Assembly (NCBI GenBank): GCA_964023205.1
Contig: OZ026844.1
Location: 6,942,840 to 7,006,839 of the forward strand
From: Lutraria lutraria
Lineage: Eukaryota > Mollusca > Bivalvia > Venerida > Mactridae
Direction of reading: 5' to 3'
Length of the DNA: 64,000 nt
The number at the start of each line of letters is the position of its first letter. Positions within the stretch are counted from its first letter, which is position 1. This document shows positions 50,884 to 63,180 of this stretch, one piece after another. A program made the translations under genes and the position numbers. The notes below the pieces were generated by a model, which made no database searches, was not told the DNA's origin, and saw only the letters and a list, made by a program, of their open reading frames with translations.

Positions 50884-51685
50884 ATCAAGCAAACCAATAC
50901 ACAATAGTAAATAAATACAGAGTCAGCTATATTCACTTGATTTCGAAGTTGTTAATGTCTTCATTTCGACCTATTACAAGTCACAATTTGTATCAAGAAG
51001 AAAGCATATTATTTCCGTGAAATATGCCAAACATCCCGCAACATGAATTCATTTGTTCTTAGATATTTATGTACAACAATCATACAACCTAATCAGTTCA
51101 GATAAATTATCGGGAATGATATATGTCATATTTATGTTTATTTCATCATTTAAGATGTCTATATAAAAAGTAAACAGACCCGCGGCTTGAATACATGTAT
51201 TTTACATATTGATAATGAACCAATACACGATATTCAATACACACAGAAACTGAGATATCAATTTGTTGTGTAGGAGGTTAATTTCATCAATTCGATCAGT
51301 TAGAAATTTAAATTGAAACCATGATTTATCCGTAAAATACGCATACAATTCCACGGCATAAATTTATTCTGTTCTAAGTTATTTATGATTTGGCGTGTTC
51401 TTTTATCCGAAACATGCAAACAAAGAGATACAAATGTCGTTCGATACATAAGTCTATTGGTGAACAACGTTTATTTCAAAACTTAGAATGAATTTAAATG
51501 CAGCATTCTTCGCATAGAATTTGCGTAGCGCGCATGTTATTTACAAAATATTCTTATCATAATTATACGCTCATTATATTTTTCACATTCATGGTTTCAA
51601 CACACTTCTGAACGTTTGTGTAGGCGAATCTTTTCAAATGACTTATTATACAAGCTGTATATTAATTGAACACCATAAAATTGTT
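50884..51685. repeat. L17 module (subtype d)
   Basis: 802 bp, +7,888 from L13. Confidence 0.93.
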
Positions 51686-54648
51686 GTTTACAAGTTTTTC
51701 TCATCAATTGGTCTAGAATTTTCACTATGAAAAAGTACACAAGATCCGCCCCTTATATACCAAGCATTTCCGTCATAGATATTGACCATTTAGATTGTTT
51801 CTCAACAAATATGAGTTACGGCTTTTTGTTTACAAGTTTTTCTCGTCATTTGGTCTAGAATTTTCACTATGAAAAAGTACACAAGATCCGCCCCTTACAT
51901 ACCAAGCATTTCCGTCATAGATAATGACCATTTTGATTGTTTCTCAACAAATATGAGTTACGGCTTTTTGTTTACAAGTTTTTCTCGTCATTTGGTCTAG
52001 AATGTTCACTATGAAAAAGTACCCAAGATCCGCCCCTTACATACCAAGCATTTCCGTCATAGATATTGACCACTTTGGTTGTTTCTCAACAAATATGAGT
52101 TGCGTCCTTTTGTTTGCAAGTTTTTCTCGTCATCTGGTCTAGAATTTTCACTATGAAAAAGTACACAAGATCCGCCCCTTGCAATCCAAGCATTTCCGTC
52201 ATAAATATTGACCATTTTGATTGTTTCTCAACAAATATGAGTTACGGCATTTTGTTTACAAGTTTTTCTCGTCATTTGGTCTAGAATTTTCACTATGAAA
52301 AAGTACACAAGATCCGCCCCTTACATACCAAGCATTTCCGTCATAGATATTGACCACTTTGATTGTTTCTCAACAAATATGAGTTACGGCTTTTTGTTTA
52401 CAAGTTTTTCTCGTCATTTGGTCTAGAATTTTCACTATGAAAAAGTACACAAGATCCGCCCCTTGCAATCCAAGCATTTCCGTCATAAATATTGACCATT
52501 TTGATTGTTTCTCAACAAATATGAGTTACGGCTTTTTGTTTACAAGTTTTTCTCGTCATTTGGTCTAGAATTTTCACTATGAAAAAGTACACAAGATCCG
52601 CCCCTTACATACCAAGCATTTCCGTCATAGATATTGACCACTTTGATTGTTTCTCAACAAATATGAGTTACGTCTTTTTGTTTACAAGTTTTTCTCGTCA
52701 TTTGGTCTAGAATGTTCACTATTTCACTATGAAAAAGTACCCAAGATCCGCCCCTTACATACCAAGCATTTCCGTCATAGATATTGACCACTTTGGTTGT
52801 TTCTCAACAAATATGAGTTGCGTCCTTTTGTTTGCAAGTTTTTCTCGTCATCTGGTCTAGAATTTTCACTATGAAAAAGTACACAAGATCCGCCCCTTGC
52901 AATCCAAGCATTTCCGTCATAAATATTGACCATTTTGATTGTTTCTCAACAAATATGAGTTACGGCATTTTGTTTACAAGTTTTTCTCGTCATTTGGTCT
53001 AGAATTTTCACTATGAAAAAGTACACAAGATCCGCCCCTTACATACCAAGCATTTCCGTCATAGATATTGACCACTTTGATTGTTTCTCAACAAATATGA
53101 GTTACGGCTTTTTGTTTACAAGTTTTTCTCGTCATTTGGTCTAGAATTTTCACTATGAAAAAGTACACAAGATCCGCCCCTTGCAATCCAAGCATTTCCG
53201 TCATAAATATTGACCATTTTGATTGTTTCTCAACAAATATGAGTTACGGCTTTTTGTTTACAAGTTTTTCTCGTCATTTGGTCTAGAATTTTCACTATGA
53301 AAAAGTACACAAGATCCGCCCCTTACATACCAAGCATTTCCGTCATAGATATTGACCACTTTGATTGTTTCTCAACAAATATGAGTTGCGTCCTTTTGTT
53401 TGCAAGTTTTTCTCGTCATCTGGTCTAGAATTTTCACTATGAAAAAGTACACAAGATCCGCCCCTTGCAATCCAAGCATTTCCGTCATAAATATTGACCA
53501 TTTTGATTGTTTCTCAACAAATATGAGTTACGGCATTTTGTTTACAAGTTTTTCTCGTCATTTGGTCTAGAATTTTCACTATGAAAAAGTACACAAGATC
53601 CGCCCCTTACATACCAAGCATTTCCGTCATAGATATTGACCACTTTGATTGTTTCTCAACAAATATGAGTTACGGCTTTTTGTTTACAAGTTTTTCTCGT
53701 CATTTGGTCTAGAATTTTCACTATGAAAAAGTACACAAGATCCGCCCCTTGCAATCCAAGCATTTCCGTCATAAATATTGACCATTTTGATTGTTTCTCA
53801 ACAAATATGAGTTACGGCTTTTTGTTTACAAGTTTTTCTCGTCATTTGGTCTAGAATTTTCACTATGAAAAAGTACACAAGATCCGCCCCTTACATACCA
53901 AGCATTTCCGTCATAGATATTGACCACTTTGATTGTTTCTCAACAAATATGAGTTACGTCTTTTTGTTTACAAGTTTTTCTCGTCTTCTGGTCTAGAATT
54001 TTCACTATGAAAAAGTACACAAGATCCGCCCCTTGCAATCCAAGCATTTCCGTCATAAATATTGACCATTTTGATTGTTTCTCAACAAATATGAGTTACG
54101 GCTTTTTGTTTACAAGGTTTTCTCGTCATTTGGTCTAGAATTTTCACTATGAAAAAGTACACAAGATCCGCCCCTTACATACCAAGCATTTCCGTCATAG
54201 ATATTTACCATTTTGATTGTTTCTCAACAAATATGAGTTACGGCTTTTTGTTCACAAGTTTTTCTCGTCATTTGGTCTAGAATTGTCACTATGAAAAAGT
54301 ACACAAGACCCGCCCCTTACATACCAAGCATTTCCGTCATAGATATTGACCATTTTGATTGTTTCTCAACAAATATGAGTTACGGCTTTTTGTTTACAAG
54401 TTGATCTCGTCATTTGGTATAGAATTTTCACTATGAAAAAGTACACAAGACCCACCCCTTGCAATGCAAGCATTTCCGTCATAAATATTGACCATTTTGA
54501 TTGCTTCTCAACAGATATGAGTTACGGCTTTTTGTTTACAAGTTTTTCTGGTCATTTGGTCTAGAATTTTCACTATGAAAAATTACACAAGATCCGTCCC
54601 TTACATACCAAGCATTTCCGTCATAGATATTGACCATTTTGATTTTTT
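51686..54648. repeat. Block of 21 heads, duplicate
   Basis: 2,963 bp, +7,888 from 43,798, including the same 8-bp insertion (about 52,714-52,731). Confidence 0.93.
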
Positions 54649-55448
54649 ATGAAGCAAACCAATACACAAAAGTAAATAAATACAGAGTCAGCTATATTAA
54701 CTTGATTTCTAAGTTGTTAATGTCTTCATTTCGACCTATTACAAGTCACAATTTGTATCTTAGAAGAAAGCATATTTTTTCCGTGAAATATGCCAAAATT
54801 CACGCATCATGAATTCATTTGTTCTTAGATATTTATGTACAACAATCATACAACCTAATCAGTTCAGATAAATTATTGGGAATGATATATATCATATGTT
54901 CGTTTATTTCATCATATAAGATGTCCATATAAAAAGGAAACAGACCCGCGGCTTGAACACATGTATTTTACATACCAATACACGATGTTTAATACACACA
55001 GAGACTGAGATATTAATTTGTTGTGTAGGAGGTTAATGTCTTCAATTCGATCTGTTAGAAATCAAATTTTGTATTTAAATTGTAACCATGATTTATCCGT
55101 AAAATACGCGAACAATTCCACGGCATAAATTTATTCTGTTCTAAGTTATTTATGATTTGGCGTGTTCTTTTATCCGAAACATGCAAACATAGAGATACAA
55201 ATGCCGTTCGATACATAAGTCTATTGGTGAACAACGTTTATTTCAAAACTTAATATGAATTTAAATGCAGCATTCTTTGCATAGAAATTGCGTAGCGCGC
55301 ATGTTATTTACAAAACATTCTTATCATATACGCTCATTATATTTTTCACATTCATGGTTTCAACACACTTCTGAACTTTTGTGTTGACGAAATTTTTCAA
55401 ATGACTTATCATGCAAGGTGTATATCAATTGAACATCATAAAATTGTT
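54649..55448. repeat. L18 module (subtype a), intact left parent of the junction
   Basis: 800 bp. It matches L14 up to TTCGA (54,730-54,734), then continues normally as ...CCTATTACAAG. Two heads follow (55,449-55,704); the second has an unusual CACTAGTATAAAG. Confidence 0.93.
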
Positions 55449-55704
55449 GTTTACACGTTTTTCTCATCATTTGGTCTAGAATTTTCACTATGAAAAAGTA
55501 CACAAGATCCGCCCCTTGCATCCCAGCATTTCCGTCATAGATATTGACCATTTGTTTTGTTTTTCAACAAATATTAGTTACGGCTTTTTGTTTACACGTT
55601 TTTCTCGTCATTTGGTCTAGAATTTTCACTAGTATAAAGTACACAAGATCCGCCCCTTACATACCAAGCATTTCCGTCATAGATATTGACCATTTTGATT
55701 GTTT

Positions 55705-56506
55705 ATCAAGCAGACCAATACACAATAGTAAATAAATACAGAGTCAGCTATATTCACTTGATTTCGAAGTTGTTAATGTCTTCATTTCGACCTATTACAA
55801 GTCACAATTTGTATCAAGAAGAAAGCATATTATTTCCGTGAAATATGCCAAACATCCCGCAACATGAATTCATTTGTTCTTAGATATTTATGTACAACAA
55901 TCATACAACCTAATCAGTTCAGATAAATTATCGGGAATGATATATGTCATATTTATGTTTATTTCATCATTTAAGATGTCTATATAAAAAGTAAACAGAC
56001 CCGCGGCTTGAATACATGTATTTTACATATTGATAATGAACCAATACACGATATTCAATACACACAGAAACTGAGATATCAATTTGTTGTGTAGGAGGTT
56101 AATTTCATCAATTCGATCAGTTAGAAATTTAAATTGAAACCATGATTTATCCGTAAAATACGCATACAATTCCACGACATAAATTTATTCTGTTCTAAGT
56201 TATTTATGATTTGGCGTGTTCTTTTATCCGAAACATGCAAACAAAGAGATACAAATGTCGTTCGATACATAAGTCTATTGGTGAACAACGTTTATTTCAA
56301 AACTTAGAATGAATTTAAATGCAGCATTCTTCGCATAGAATTTGCGTAGCGCGCATGTTATTTACAAAATATTCTTATCATAATTATACGCTCATTATAT
56401 TTTTCACATTCATGGTTTCAACACACTTCTGAACGTTTGTGTAGGCGAATCTTTTCAAATGACTTATTATGCAAGCTGTATATTAATTAAACACCATAAA
56501 ATTGTT
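55705..56506. repeat. L19 module (subtype d)
   Basis: 802 bp. Enters with ATCAAGCAGACC, as L1 does. Followed by three heads (56,507-56,904). Confidence 0.92.
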
Positions 56507-56904
56507 GTTTACAAGTTTTTCTCGTCATCTGGTCTAGAATTTTCACTATGAAAAAGTACACAAGATCCGCCCCTTGCAATCCAAGCATTTCCGTCATAAA
56601 TATTGACCATTTTGATTGTTTCTCAACAAATATGAGTTACGGCTTTTTGTTTACAAGTTTTTCTCGTCATTTGGTCTAGAATTTTCACTATGAAAAAGTA
56701 CACAAGATCCGCCCCTTGCAATGCAAGCATTTCCGTCATAAATATTGACCATTTTGATTGCTTCTCAACAAATATGAGTTACGGCTTTTTTTTACAAATT
56801 TTTCTGGTCATTTGGTCTAGAATTTTCACTATGAAAAAGTACACAAGATCCGTCCCTTACATACCAAGCATTTCCGTCATAGATATTGACCATTTTGATT
56901 TTTT

Positions 56905-57704
56905 ATGAAGCAAACCAATACACAAAAGTAAATAAATACAGAGTCAGCTATATTAACTTGATTTCTAAGTTGTTAATGTCTTCATTTCGACCTATTACAA
57001 GTCACAATTTGTATCTTAGAAGAAAGCATATTTTTTCCGTGAAATATGCCAAAATTCACGCATCATGAATTCATTTGTTCTTAGATATTTATGTACAATA
57101 ATCATACAACCTAATCAGTTCAGATAAATTATTGGGAATGATATATATCATCTTTTCGTTTATTTCATCATATAAGATGTCCATATAAAAAGGAAACAGA
57201 CCCGCGGCTTGAACACATGTATTTTACATACCAATACACGATGTTTAATACACACAGAGACTGAGATATTAATTTGTTGTGTAGGAGGTTAATGTCTTCA
57301 ATTCGATCTGTTAGAAATCAAATTTTGTATTTAAATTGTAACCATGATTTATCCGTAAAATACGCAAACAATTCCACGGCATAAATCTATTCTGTTCTAA
57401 GTTATTTATGATTTGGCGTGTTCTTTTATCCGAAACATGCAAACAAAGAGATACAAACGTCGTTCGATACATGAGTCTGTTGGTGAACAACGATTATTTC
57501 AAAACTAAGAATGAATTTAAATGCAGCATTCTTTGCATAGAATATGCGTAGCGCGCATATTATTTTCAAAATATTCTCATCATGTACGCTCATTATATTT
57601 TTCAAATTCATGGTTTCAACACACTTCTGAACGTTTGTGTTGGCGAATCTTTTCAAATGACTTATTATGCAAGGTGTATATCAATTAAACATCAGAAAAT
57701 TGTT
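56905..57704. repeat. L20 module (subtype a)
   Basis: 800 bp. The right third resembles L2 (AATATGCGTAGCGCGCAT, ATTTTCAAAATATTCTCATC). The last head boundary reads GCTCACAAG instead of GTTTACAAG. Followed by three heads (57,705-58,106). Confidence 0.92.
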
Positions 57705-58106
57705 GCTCACAAGTTTTTCTCATCATTTGGTCTAGAATTTTCACTATGAAAAAGTACACAAGATCCGCCCCTTACATACCAAGCATTTCCGTCATAGATA
57801 TTGGCCATTTTGATTGTTTTTTCAACAAATATGAGTTATAGCTTTTTGTTTACAAGTTTTTCTCGTCATTTGGTCTAGAATTTTCACTATGAAAAAGTAC
57901 CCAAGATCCGCCCCTTACATACCAAGCATTTCCGTCATAGATATTGACCATTTTGATTGTTTTTTTCAATCAATATGAGTTACGGCTTTTTGTTTACAAG
58001 TTTTTCTCGTCATTTGGTCTAGAATTTTCACTATGCAAAAGTACACAAGATCCGCCCCTTACATACCAAGCATTTCCGCCATAGATATTGACCATTTTGA
58101 TTGTTT

Positions 58107-58590
58107 ATCAAGCAAACCAATACACAATAGTAAATAAATACAGAGTCAGCTATATCAACTTGATTTCTAAGTTGTTAATGTCTTCATTTCGACCTATTAC
58201 AAGTCACAATTTGTATCAAGAAGAAAGCATATTTTTTACGTGAAATATGCCAAAAATCCCGCGACATGAATTCATTTGTTCTTAGATATTTATATACAGC
58301 AATCATACAATCTAATCAGTTCAGATAAATTATTGGGACTGATATATATCAGATTTACGTTTATTTCATCATTTAAGATGTCCATATAAAAAGTAAACAG
58401 ACCCGCGGCTTGAACACAGGTATTTTACATATTGATAATGAACCAATACACAATTTTTAATACACACAGAGACTGGGATATTAATTTGTTGTGGACACAG
58501 TTCTGAGCGTTTTTGAATGCAAATCTCAATTGAATTATTATGCATGGTTAATATCAATCGTACATTTTAAAATATGTATAACGGCTTTTT
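58107..58590. repeat. L21: last, internally deleted L module
   Basis: Subtype b up to about 58,490 (early body B). It then jumps to a diverged version of the L 3' part (ACAGTTCTGAGCGTTTTTG), skipping roughly 300 bp. Divergence rises sharply from here rightward. Confidence 0.85.
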
Positions 58591-59150
58591 ATTTGCATAT
58601 TTTGCTCATCATTTGGTGTAGAGTTTTGAATATGAAAAATTACACATTCAAGATCCCCGACTTGCACACCAATTTGACCATTTTGGTTGTTTATCAGAAC
58701 ATATGAGAAACAAATTTTTCATTTGCAAGTTTTTCTCATCATTTGGCCTAGAAATTTGTCTATGAAAAAGTACACAAGATCTGCCCTTGTATACCAATCA
58801 TTTCCGTCGTAGATATTGCCCATTTTGATAGTGTATCAAGTAATATGAGTAACGGCTTCTTGTTAACAAGTTTTTCTCATCATTTTGTCTAGAATTTGTA
58901 CTATGAAATAGTACACACGATCAGCCTCTTGCATATCAAACATTTTCGTCAAAGATATTGCCCATTTTGACTGTTTATCAAGAAACTAATACACTGTATC
59001 AAATATATACCGAGTCTGCGACATTAACTTTTTTTAAGTTCATAATTTCTTCATTTCGATCTCGAGTCACAATTTGGATTTAAAAAGAAAACATATTTTT
59101 TCCGTGAAATACGCCAAAAATCACGCGACATGAATTGATTTATACTGTTT
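58590..59150. repeat. Degenerate satellite: about three heads and one L body
   Basis: Diverged heads start near 58,590, 58,726 and 58,871 (TTTTGCTCATCATTTGG and similar), still about 135-145 bp apart. A worn L body follows from ATCAAGAAACTAATACAC (58,977) to GCGACATGAATTG (about 59,140). Confidence 0.85.
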
Positions 59151-59255
59151 CTTCACTTGATGTTCCGTTAACATAAGTTAATTTATATTCATTATTGATT
59201 ATCAATCACAAATGAAATACACGCTGAATTGTTTACTTTAAGTTTCGATCGTTAA

Positions 59256-59345
59256 CTCTTTAGCGACATGGTTTAATGTCTTCCTATAGTGCAATATAGG
59301 GTCCGCGGTTCAATTCCTGTGAGGACAAAAATTTTCTCGCTCCTA
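59256..59345 (+). mobile_element. Possible tRNA-like or SINE relic
   Basis: A B-box-like GCGGTTCAATTCCTG near 59,311-59,325. The A box is weak and no tail is seen, so this could be chance. Confidence 0.3.
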
Positions 59346-59359
59346 ATTTACTTTATTAA

Positions 59360-59480
59360 TATATGATATGATATAGTTTATTTCAAAATTCAGTAAGCCA
59401 TAGGCCCATGTGAACATATATATACAAATTATACAATACAATTTTCATATGACTGTGACAAGTGGCAAAATAGGCTTTAG
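59360..59480 (-). mobile_element. Possible LINE 3' end with ATATC microsatellite tail
   Basis: On the minus strand the sequence reads GGGCCTATGGCTTACTG, then AATTTTGAAATAAACTATATC and ATATC repeats. This is a polyadenylation-like signal followed by a short-repeat tail, as CR1-type LINEs have. No coding part is present. Confidence 0.45.
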
Positions 59481-59849
59481 TAATACATTGTTATAAGAAA
59501 GGTAGTTTGGCAAGACAGTTTAGATAATGATTCATGTATGAACAGTACATATATATCTGGTCACTTTATGCATAAAATCTTATGAGTCACATAACCTGAA
59601 ATATGCGCTCGTTGTTTACACAATGTTCCGTTAAAATAAGTTAATTACTATTTTTAATTAATAATCAAACACAATTGAGTCAATTGAAACTTAAATGCGG
59701 TCGGATTTACATAACGTTCCGTTAAAAAAGGTCAATTAATATTCATAGTTAACATTTAGAGACAAATGAAATGCTCGCGGGATTGTCATATTAATTATGC
59801 AAATCTTACACAATTGAAATACACGCTGGATTGTGTACATTGATCAGTT

Positions 59850-62800
59850 CCTTAGAAATGTGAGTATATCGGGTCATTTTGTTAATAAAATCTTCTTAGT
59901 CAAATAAAAATCAAATACGCAGATATATGTATATATACATATATATGTAATAACTGAAGTTGCTTATCTCTGTTATCTATATCTCTGCATTAAATTCTCT
60001 CTATTATCATAATAAATGAATATGCTACTAGTTCACTTCAAATCATTTTAAATCCGATGTATACACGCCGTTTGCAGTTTTCAATTCTTTTTCTCCCCAA
60101 AACACAATATTCAGTATACAATGAGTCAGAGTGTGCGATATTAACGTGCTAAATGCAAGACGTTAATTTCTTCATTTCGAATCGTTAAAAATCAATTATT
60201 GAAAGTTAATACCATAAAATAACTTCATTAATTAGGGCGTTTTTTGTTAAACTATTTCAATTGAAAAATATAAACAAACCCCGCGATCGTTGTACCATGC
60301 ATTTCCGACCTAAATATTCACCATCTTGGACGATTTTAAAGCTAATTAACTCATAATTGACATTCTATGTCCACGCGCCTTTATTACATTAAATTCTCGA
60401 TCGTAAAAATTGATTTTGCAATTTCTTTCACTTCAAATCATTTTGAAAATACTAAATGCGGTACATATTCAATTCTTATACAAATCAAACACGATATTCA
60501 ATACACGCCGAGTCCGCTATATTTCTTGTGGTGTAAACGTTAATTTCTTTATTATTCATTTATTAGGACCTTAATTCTAACTATTGTCTCTGACAAATGT
60601 AAACAAACCCGCGATTATTGTGCCATGAACGTGTCTTACATTTCCGGCCATAATATTGACCATTTTGGACCAATTTAAAGCCTAAAAATCATCATACATA
60701 CAGCGTCAAGAATGACGGTATATTTGTAATTAAAAAGTAAATAAAACCCGTAACCCGAACTTGTTCATTGTGTAATTCATTAAAGTCTATGATAAAATGT
60801 GTTGCCTGAAAATCATATGTGTCAATTAAGACACGAAAAATTAATTCGGTCGAGAAGTCATGCCCTTTTCATTGACAAAATATCAACAAACCCCGCGATC
60901 TTCGTACATGTACCATGCATTTCCGACCTAAATACTGACCATTTAAGACTTATGTATCAACGCATTTTTTTTCAATATAGTACATTCTGATATTTTATGA
61001 CAATAATGGATTAGCAACGCACCCAGCACCTATGTACAAGATACGCGACTGGATACCAAACGTTATCGTCATAGATATTGACAGCGTGCACTTTGATAGC
61101 AGCCAATATTAACTTTTTTCGGGATAGCAATTAATATGCATTCTTAAATACATACAGCTTCCGAGATATCAAGTTCTGTTTGGCGTTAATTCATTCATTT
61201 CGATCTGTTAGAAATCAAATGTCGCACTTAAAAAGAAATCATATTATATTAGTGACATATGCCAACGATCCCGCGTCCTAATTTCAATCTGTACTTAGAT
61301 ATTGTCAACTTCGACGTGTTATTTTCAACTAAATCATGTAAACTTAGACATACACTTATTTCGAGACATTGCCGATTGATGAACAACATTTATTTCTGAA
61401 ATTTAGAATCATTTTAAATGCTATATGTTTGCACAAAATAGGCACAGCGTGCATTCTCATCATATAAGCTCAAAATATATTTCAACTTCATGTTTTCAAC
61501 ACAGTTATAAATAAGCAATTATGCAGCCAAATCATTGTGCATTGTGTATACGAACAGAAAAATATAAAATATGAGTAATGGCATGTTGTTTTCTCATAAT
61601 TTAGTCTGAAATTCTGACTATGAATAAGTACGCAAGAACCGCGACCGGACACCAAGCATTTTCTTAATAGATATTGACCACTTTGCTAGTCTTTAGTGCT
61701 GTTAAAAATCAGATCATGTATTTAAAAGGAAATAATAATTTATCCGTGAAATACGCCAACATAGCCGCGACATAAATTCTGTTCTGTTCTGTTATCTTTA
61801 GCAGTTATGATGTCTAGATAATATGTAAAATAGATTTTTAGAAAATAATGCAAAGCGTGCTTGTTGTTTAAAAAACATTACCATTATATAAGCTCAAAAC
61901 ATATTTCAAATTCATGTTTTCAACACAGTCATAAGCATTTTTGCAGCTGAATCTTTTAAAGTGAGTGATTGTGCACGTTATACATCATATTAATTTCATC
62001 GTTTAGGATGTCAAGATATTAGATAAACGCGCGCCGTGGTTTGAACACGTGTAATATGCATATTAATATTGAATGCCGACACTTTTTTAATCCATTATAT
62101 TCTCTATAATCATATCATAATAAATGTTGTATTTCTTACTTGAAATCATTATCAAATTTCTAAATGCGATAAGCACGATATGTAAATATTGAAACCAAAA
62201 CACAATATTGACTACACACATAGTTTTTTGTTTTAAGAGGTCAATTTCTTCCATTCGGTATGTTAGAAATCAAACTTTGTATTGAATATCGGGGAATTAG
62301 TCGAAGATCTTTGACGATGATGCTTGCACGTTTATATCGTATTTACGTTAATTTAATCATCAGTAGTCCAGGTAATCAGGAAACGAGACCCACGGCTTGA
62401 TCACATGCATTTTGTCAAATTGATAATGTAAGTCCACGCTCTTTTAATTTTGTAAAATTTCATGTAACCTAATTGATAAAGGTGGTACTTTTTATTTGAA
62501 ATCTTTTTTATAATACCAAATACAATAAACGCGGTTTTTTAACAATCAGTTCCTATTCGCAGCAATTACGCACTATATATATATATTCAATACCCACATT
62601 GTTGACACATGAGAACCGCAAAATAAATACCACACATATTTATCATAAATATATATTGACCTGTTAGATTTTTTTTCAGGCAACCAATACACATATATAT
62701 TAAGCAATACACACAAATTATGTGATATTCACTAACATTGCATTATGTTAATTTCTTCGTTCCGACGTATACAAATTTCGATCATGTATATGAAAATAAA

Positions 62801-62900
62801 TAAAAATGAAATATTGTCCGTGAAATACGTCAGTAATTAACACGCTTTATAAAATAAGTTCATTTTGATACTTACAATTATTGTGCGCGTCATATTTTAT
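59850..62900. repeat. Highly decayed satellite relics
   Basis: Recognisable words of the L/head modules persist at irregular spacing. ATATTGACCATTTTGGAC occurs at about 60,655, and ATAGATATTGACCACTTT with GAATAAGTACGCAAG upstream at about 61,623-61,685. ACACGATATTCAATACAC lies near 60,489, AGCGTGCATTCTCATCAT near 61,447, and AGCGTGCTTGTTGTTT with CATGTTTTCAACACAG near 61,853-61,928. The order in the last case still follows L. A 22-bp AT palindrome is at 59,923-59,944. No genes. Confidence 0.75.
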
Positions 62901-63017
62901 TTCAGGCAAAGCATGTAAACAAACGAATACACATGTGGTTCAATAATAGACCATTCGGGAACATAGTTTGTTCCAAAATTTAGAATGAATTGAATCTAAT
63001 AAATGTAATCTTAATAT

Positions 63018-63180
63018 TGTACTCAATCATGGCTGAGTGATTAGCGTGTCTGCCTTCGGAGCGGGGTATCGAAGGTTCGAACCCCAATGGAGACTGGGTT
63101 AGAACTGATGCGGTCGGTTGGTGAGCCGTCAGCTAGTTAAATAATGGTTTCCATAGGCCTATACTATCTCAGTCAGACGC
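63018..63180 (+). mobile_element. tRNA-derived SINE
   Basis: A-box-like TGGCTGAGTGATTAGCG at 63,030-63,046 and a perfect B box GGTTCGAACCCC at about 63,074-63,085, followed by a body of about 90 bp (GATGCGGTCGGTTGGTGAGC). The tail and target duplication are not identified, and the right limit is approximate. Confidence 0.7.

Larger units (their letters stand above)
22125..58590. repeat. Composite satellite array (142-bp heads plus ~800-bp L modules)
   Basis: A 36-kb array of two alternating modules. The short module is 142 bp: a 115-bp head running from GTTTACAAGTTTTTCTCGTC to GATTGTTT, plus a 27-bp linker CTCAACAAATATGAGTTACG...TTTTT. Heads sit in blocks of 1-21. The long module L starts ATCAAGCAAACCAATACAC and ends AAAATTGTT just before the next head. 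Blocks measure 114-116 bp plus whole multiples of 142 bp (258, 398, 683, 825, 1,251, 1,678, 2,102, 2,245 bp). The exceptions are the two 2,963-bp blocks, 8 bp long because of one small insertion, and one block about 3 bp longer. I count about 147 heads between L1 and L21. Larger duplications are superimposed. No protein is encoded: 142 is not a multiple of 3, so frames rotate. Function is unknown; a centromeric or heterochromatic role is possible but unproven. Confidence 0.97.
59155..59850. repeat. Diverged repeat family with GTTCCGTTAA word
   Basis: TGTTCCGTTAACATAAGTT (59,161), TGTTCCGTTAAAATAAGTT (59,624) and CGTTCCGTTAAAAAAGGTC (59,715) introduce related segments. AATACACGCTGAATTG near 59,216 and AATACACGCTGGATTG near 59,818 close related segments. 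They are separated by a tRNA-like patch and a LINE-like 3' end. Confidence 0.55.

Noticed and set aside
22973..57068. Repeated 60-79-codon open frames beginning MKKYTRSAPC, MTILIFYEANQ or MVNIYDGNAG
   Set aside because: They fall inside satellite heads or L at fixed positions, and 142 is not a multiple of 3 so the frame rotates at each head. Variants show no preference for silent changes that I can see. Repetition of the frame reflects repetition of the DNA.
22125..58590. CRISPR array
   Set aside because: Repeats are long, directly adjacent and separated by related rather than unique spacers, in a eukaryotic context. No cas genes.
22125..58590. Hammerhead ribozyme in the 142-bp unit (as in some animal satellites and retrozymes)
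   Set aside because: I looked for CTGANGA followed by GAAA on both strands. The nearest is ATGACGAG on the minus strand, lacking the essential C and a proper GAAA partner.
22125..58590. CENP-B-box-like motif as centromere evidence
   Set aside because: No TTCG....A..CGGG pattern in head or L. Centromeric role left as an open possibility only.
59923..59944. 22-bp AT-only palindrome as a regulatory site
   Set aside because: Simple alternating TA/CA sequence; such palindromes are frequent in AT-rich DNA.
62560..62590. TATATA run as a promoter
   Set aside because: Low-complexity sequence with no adjacent gene.
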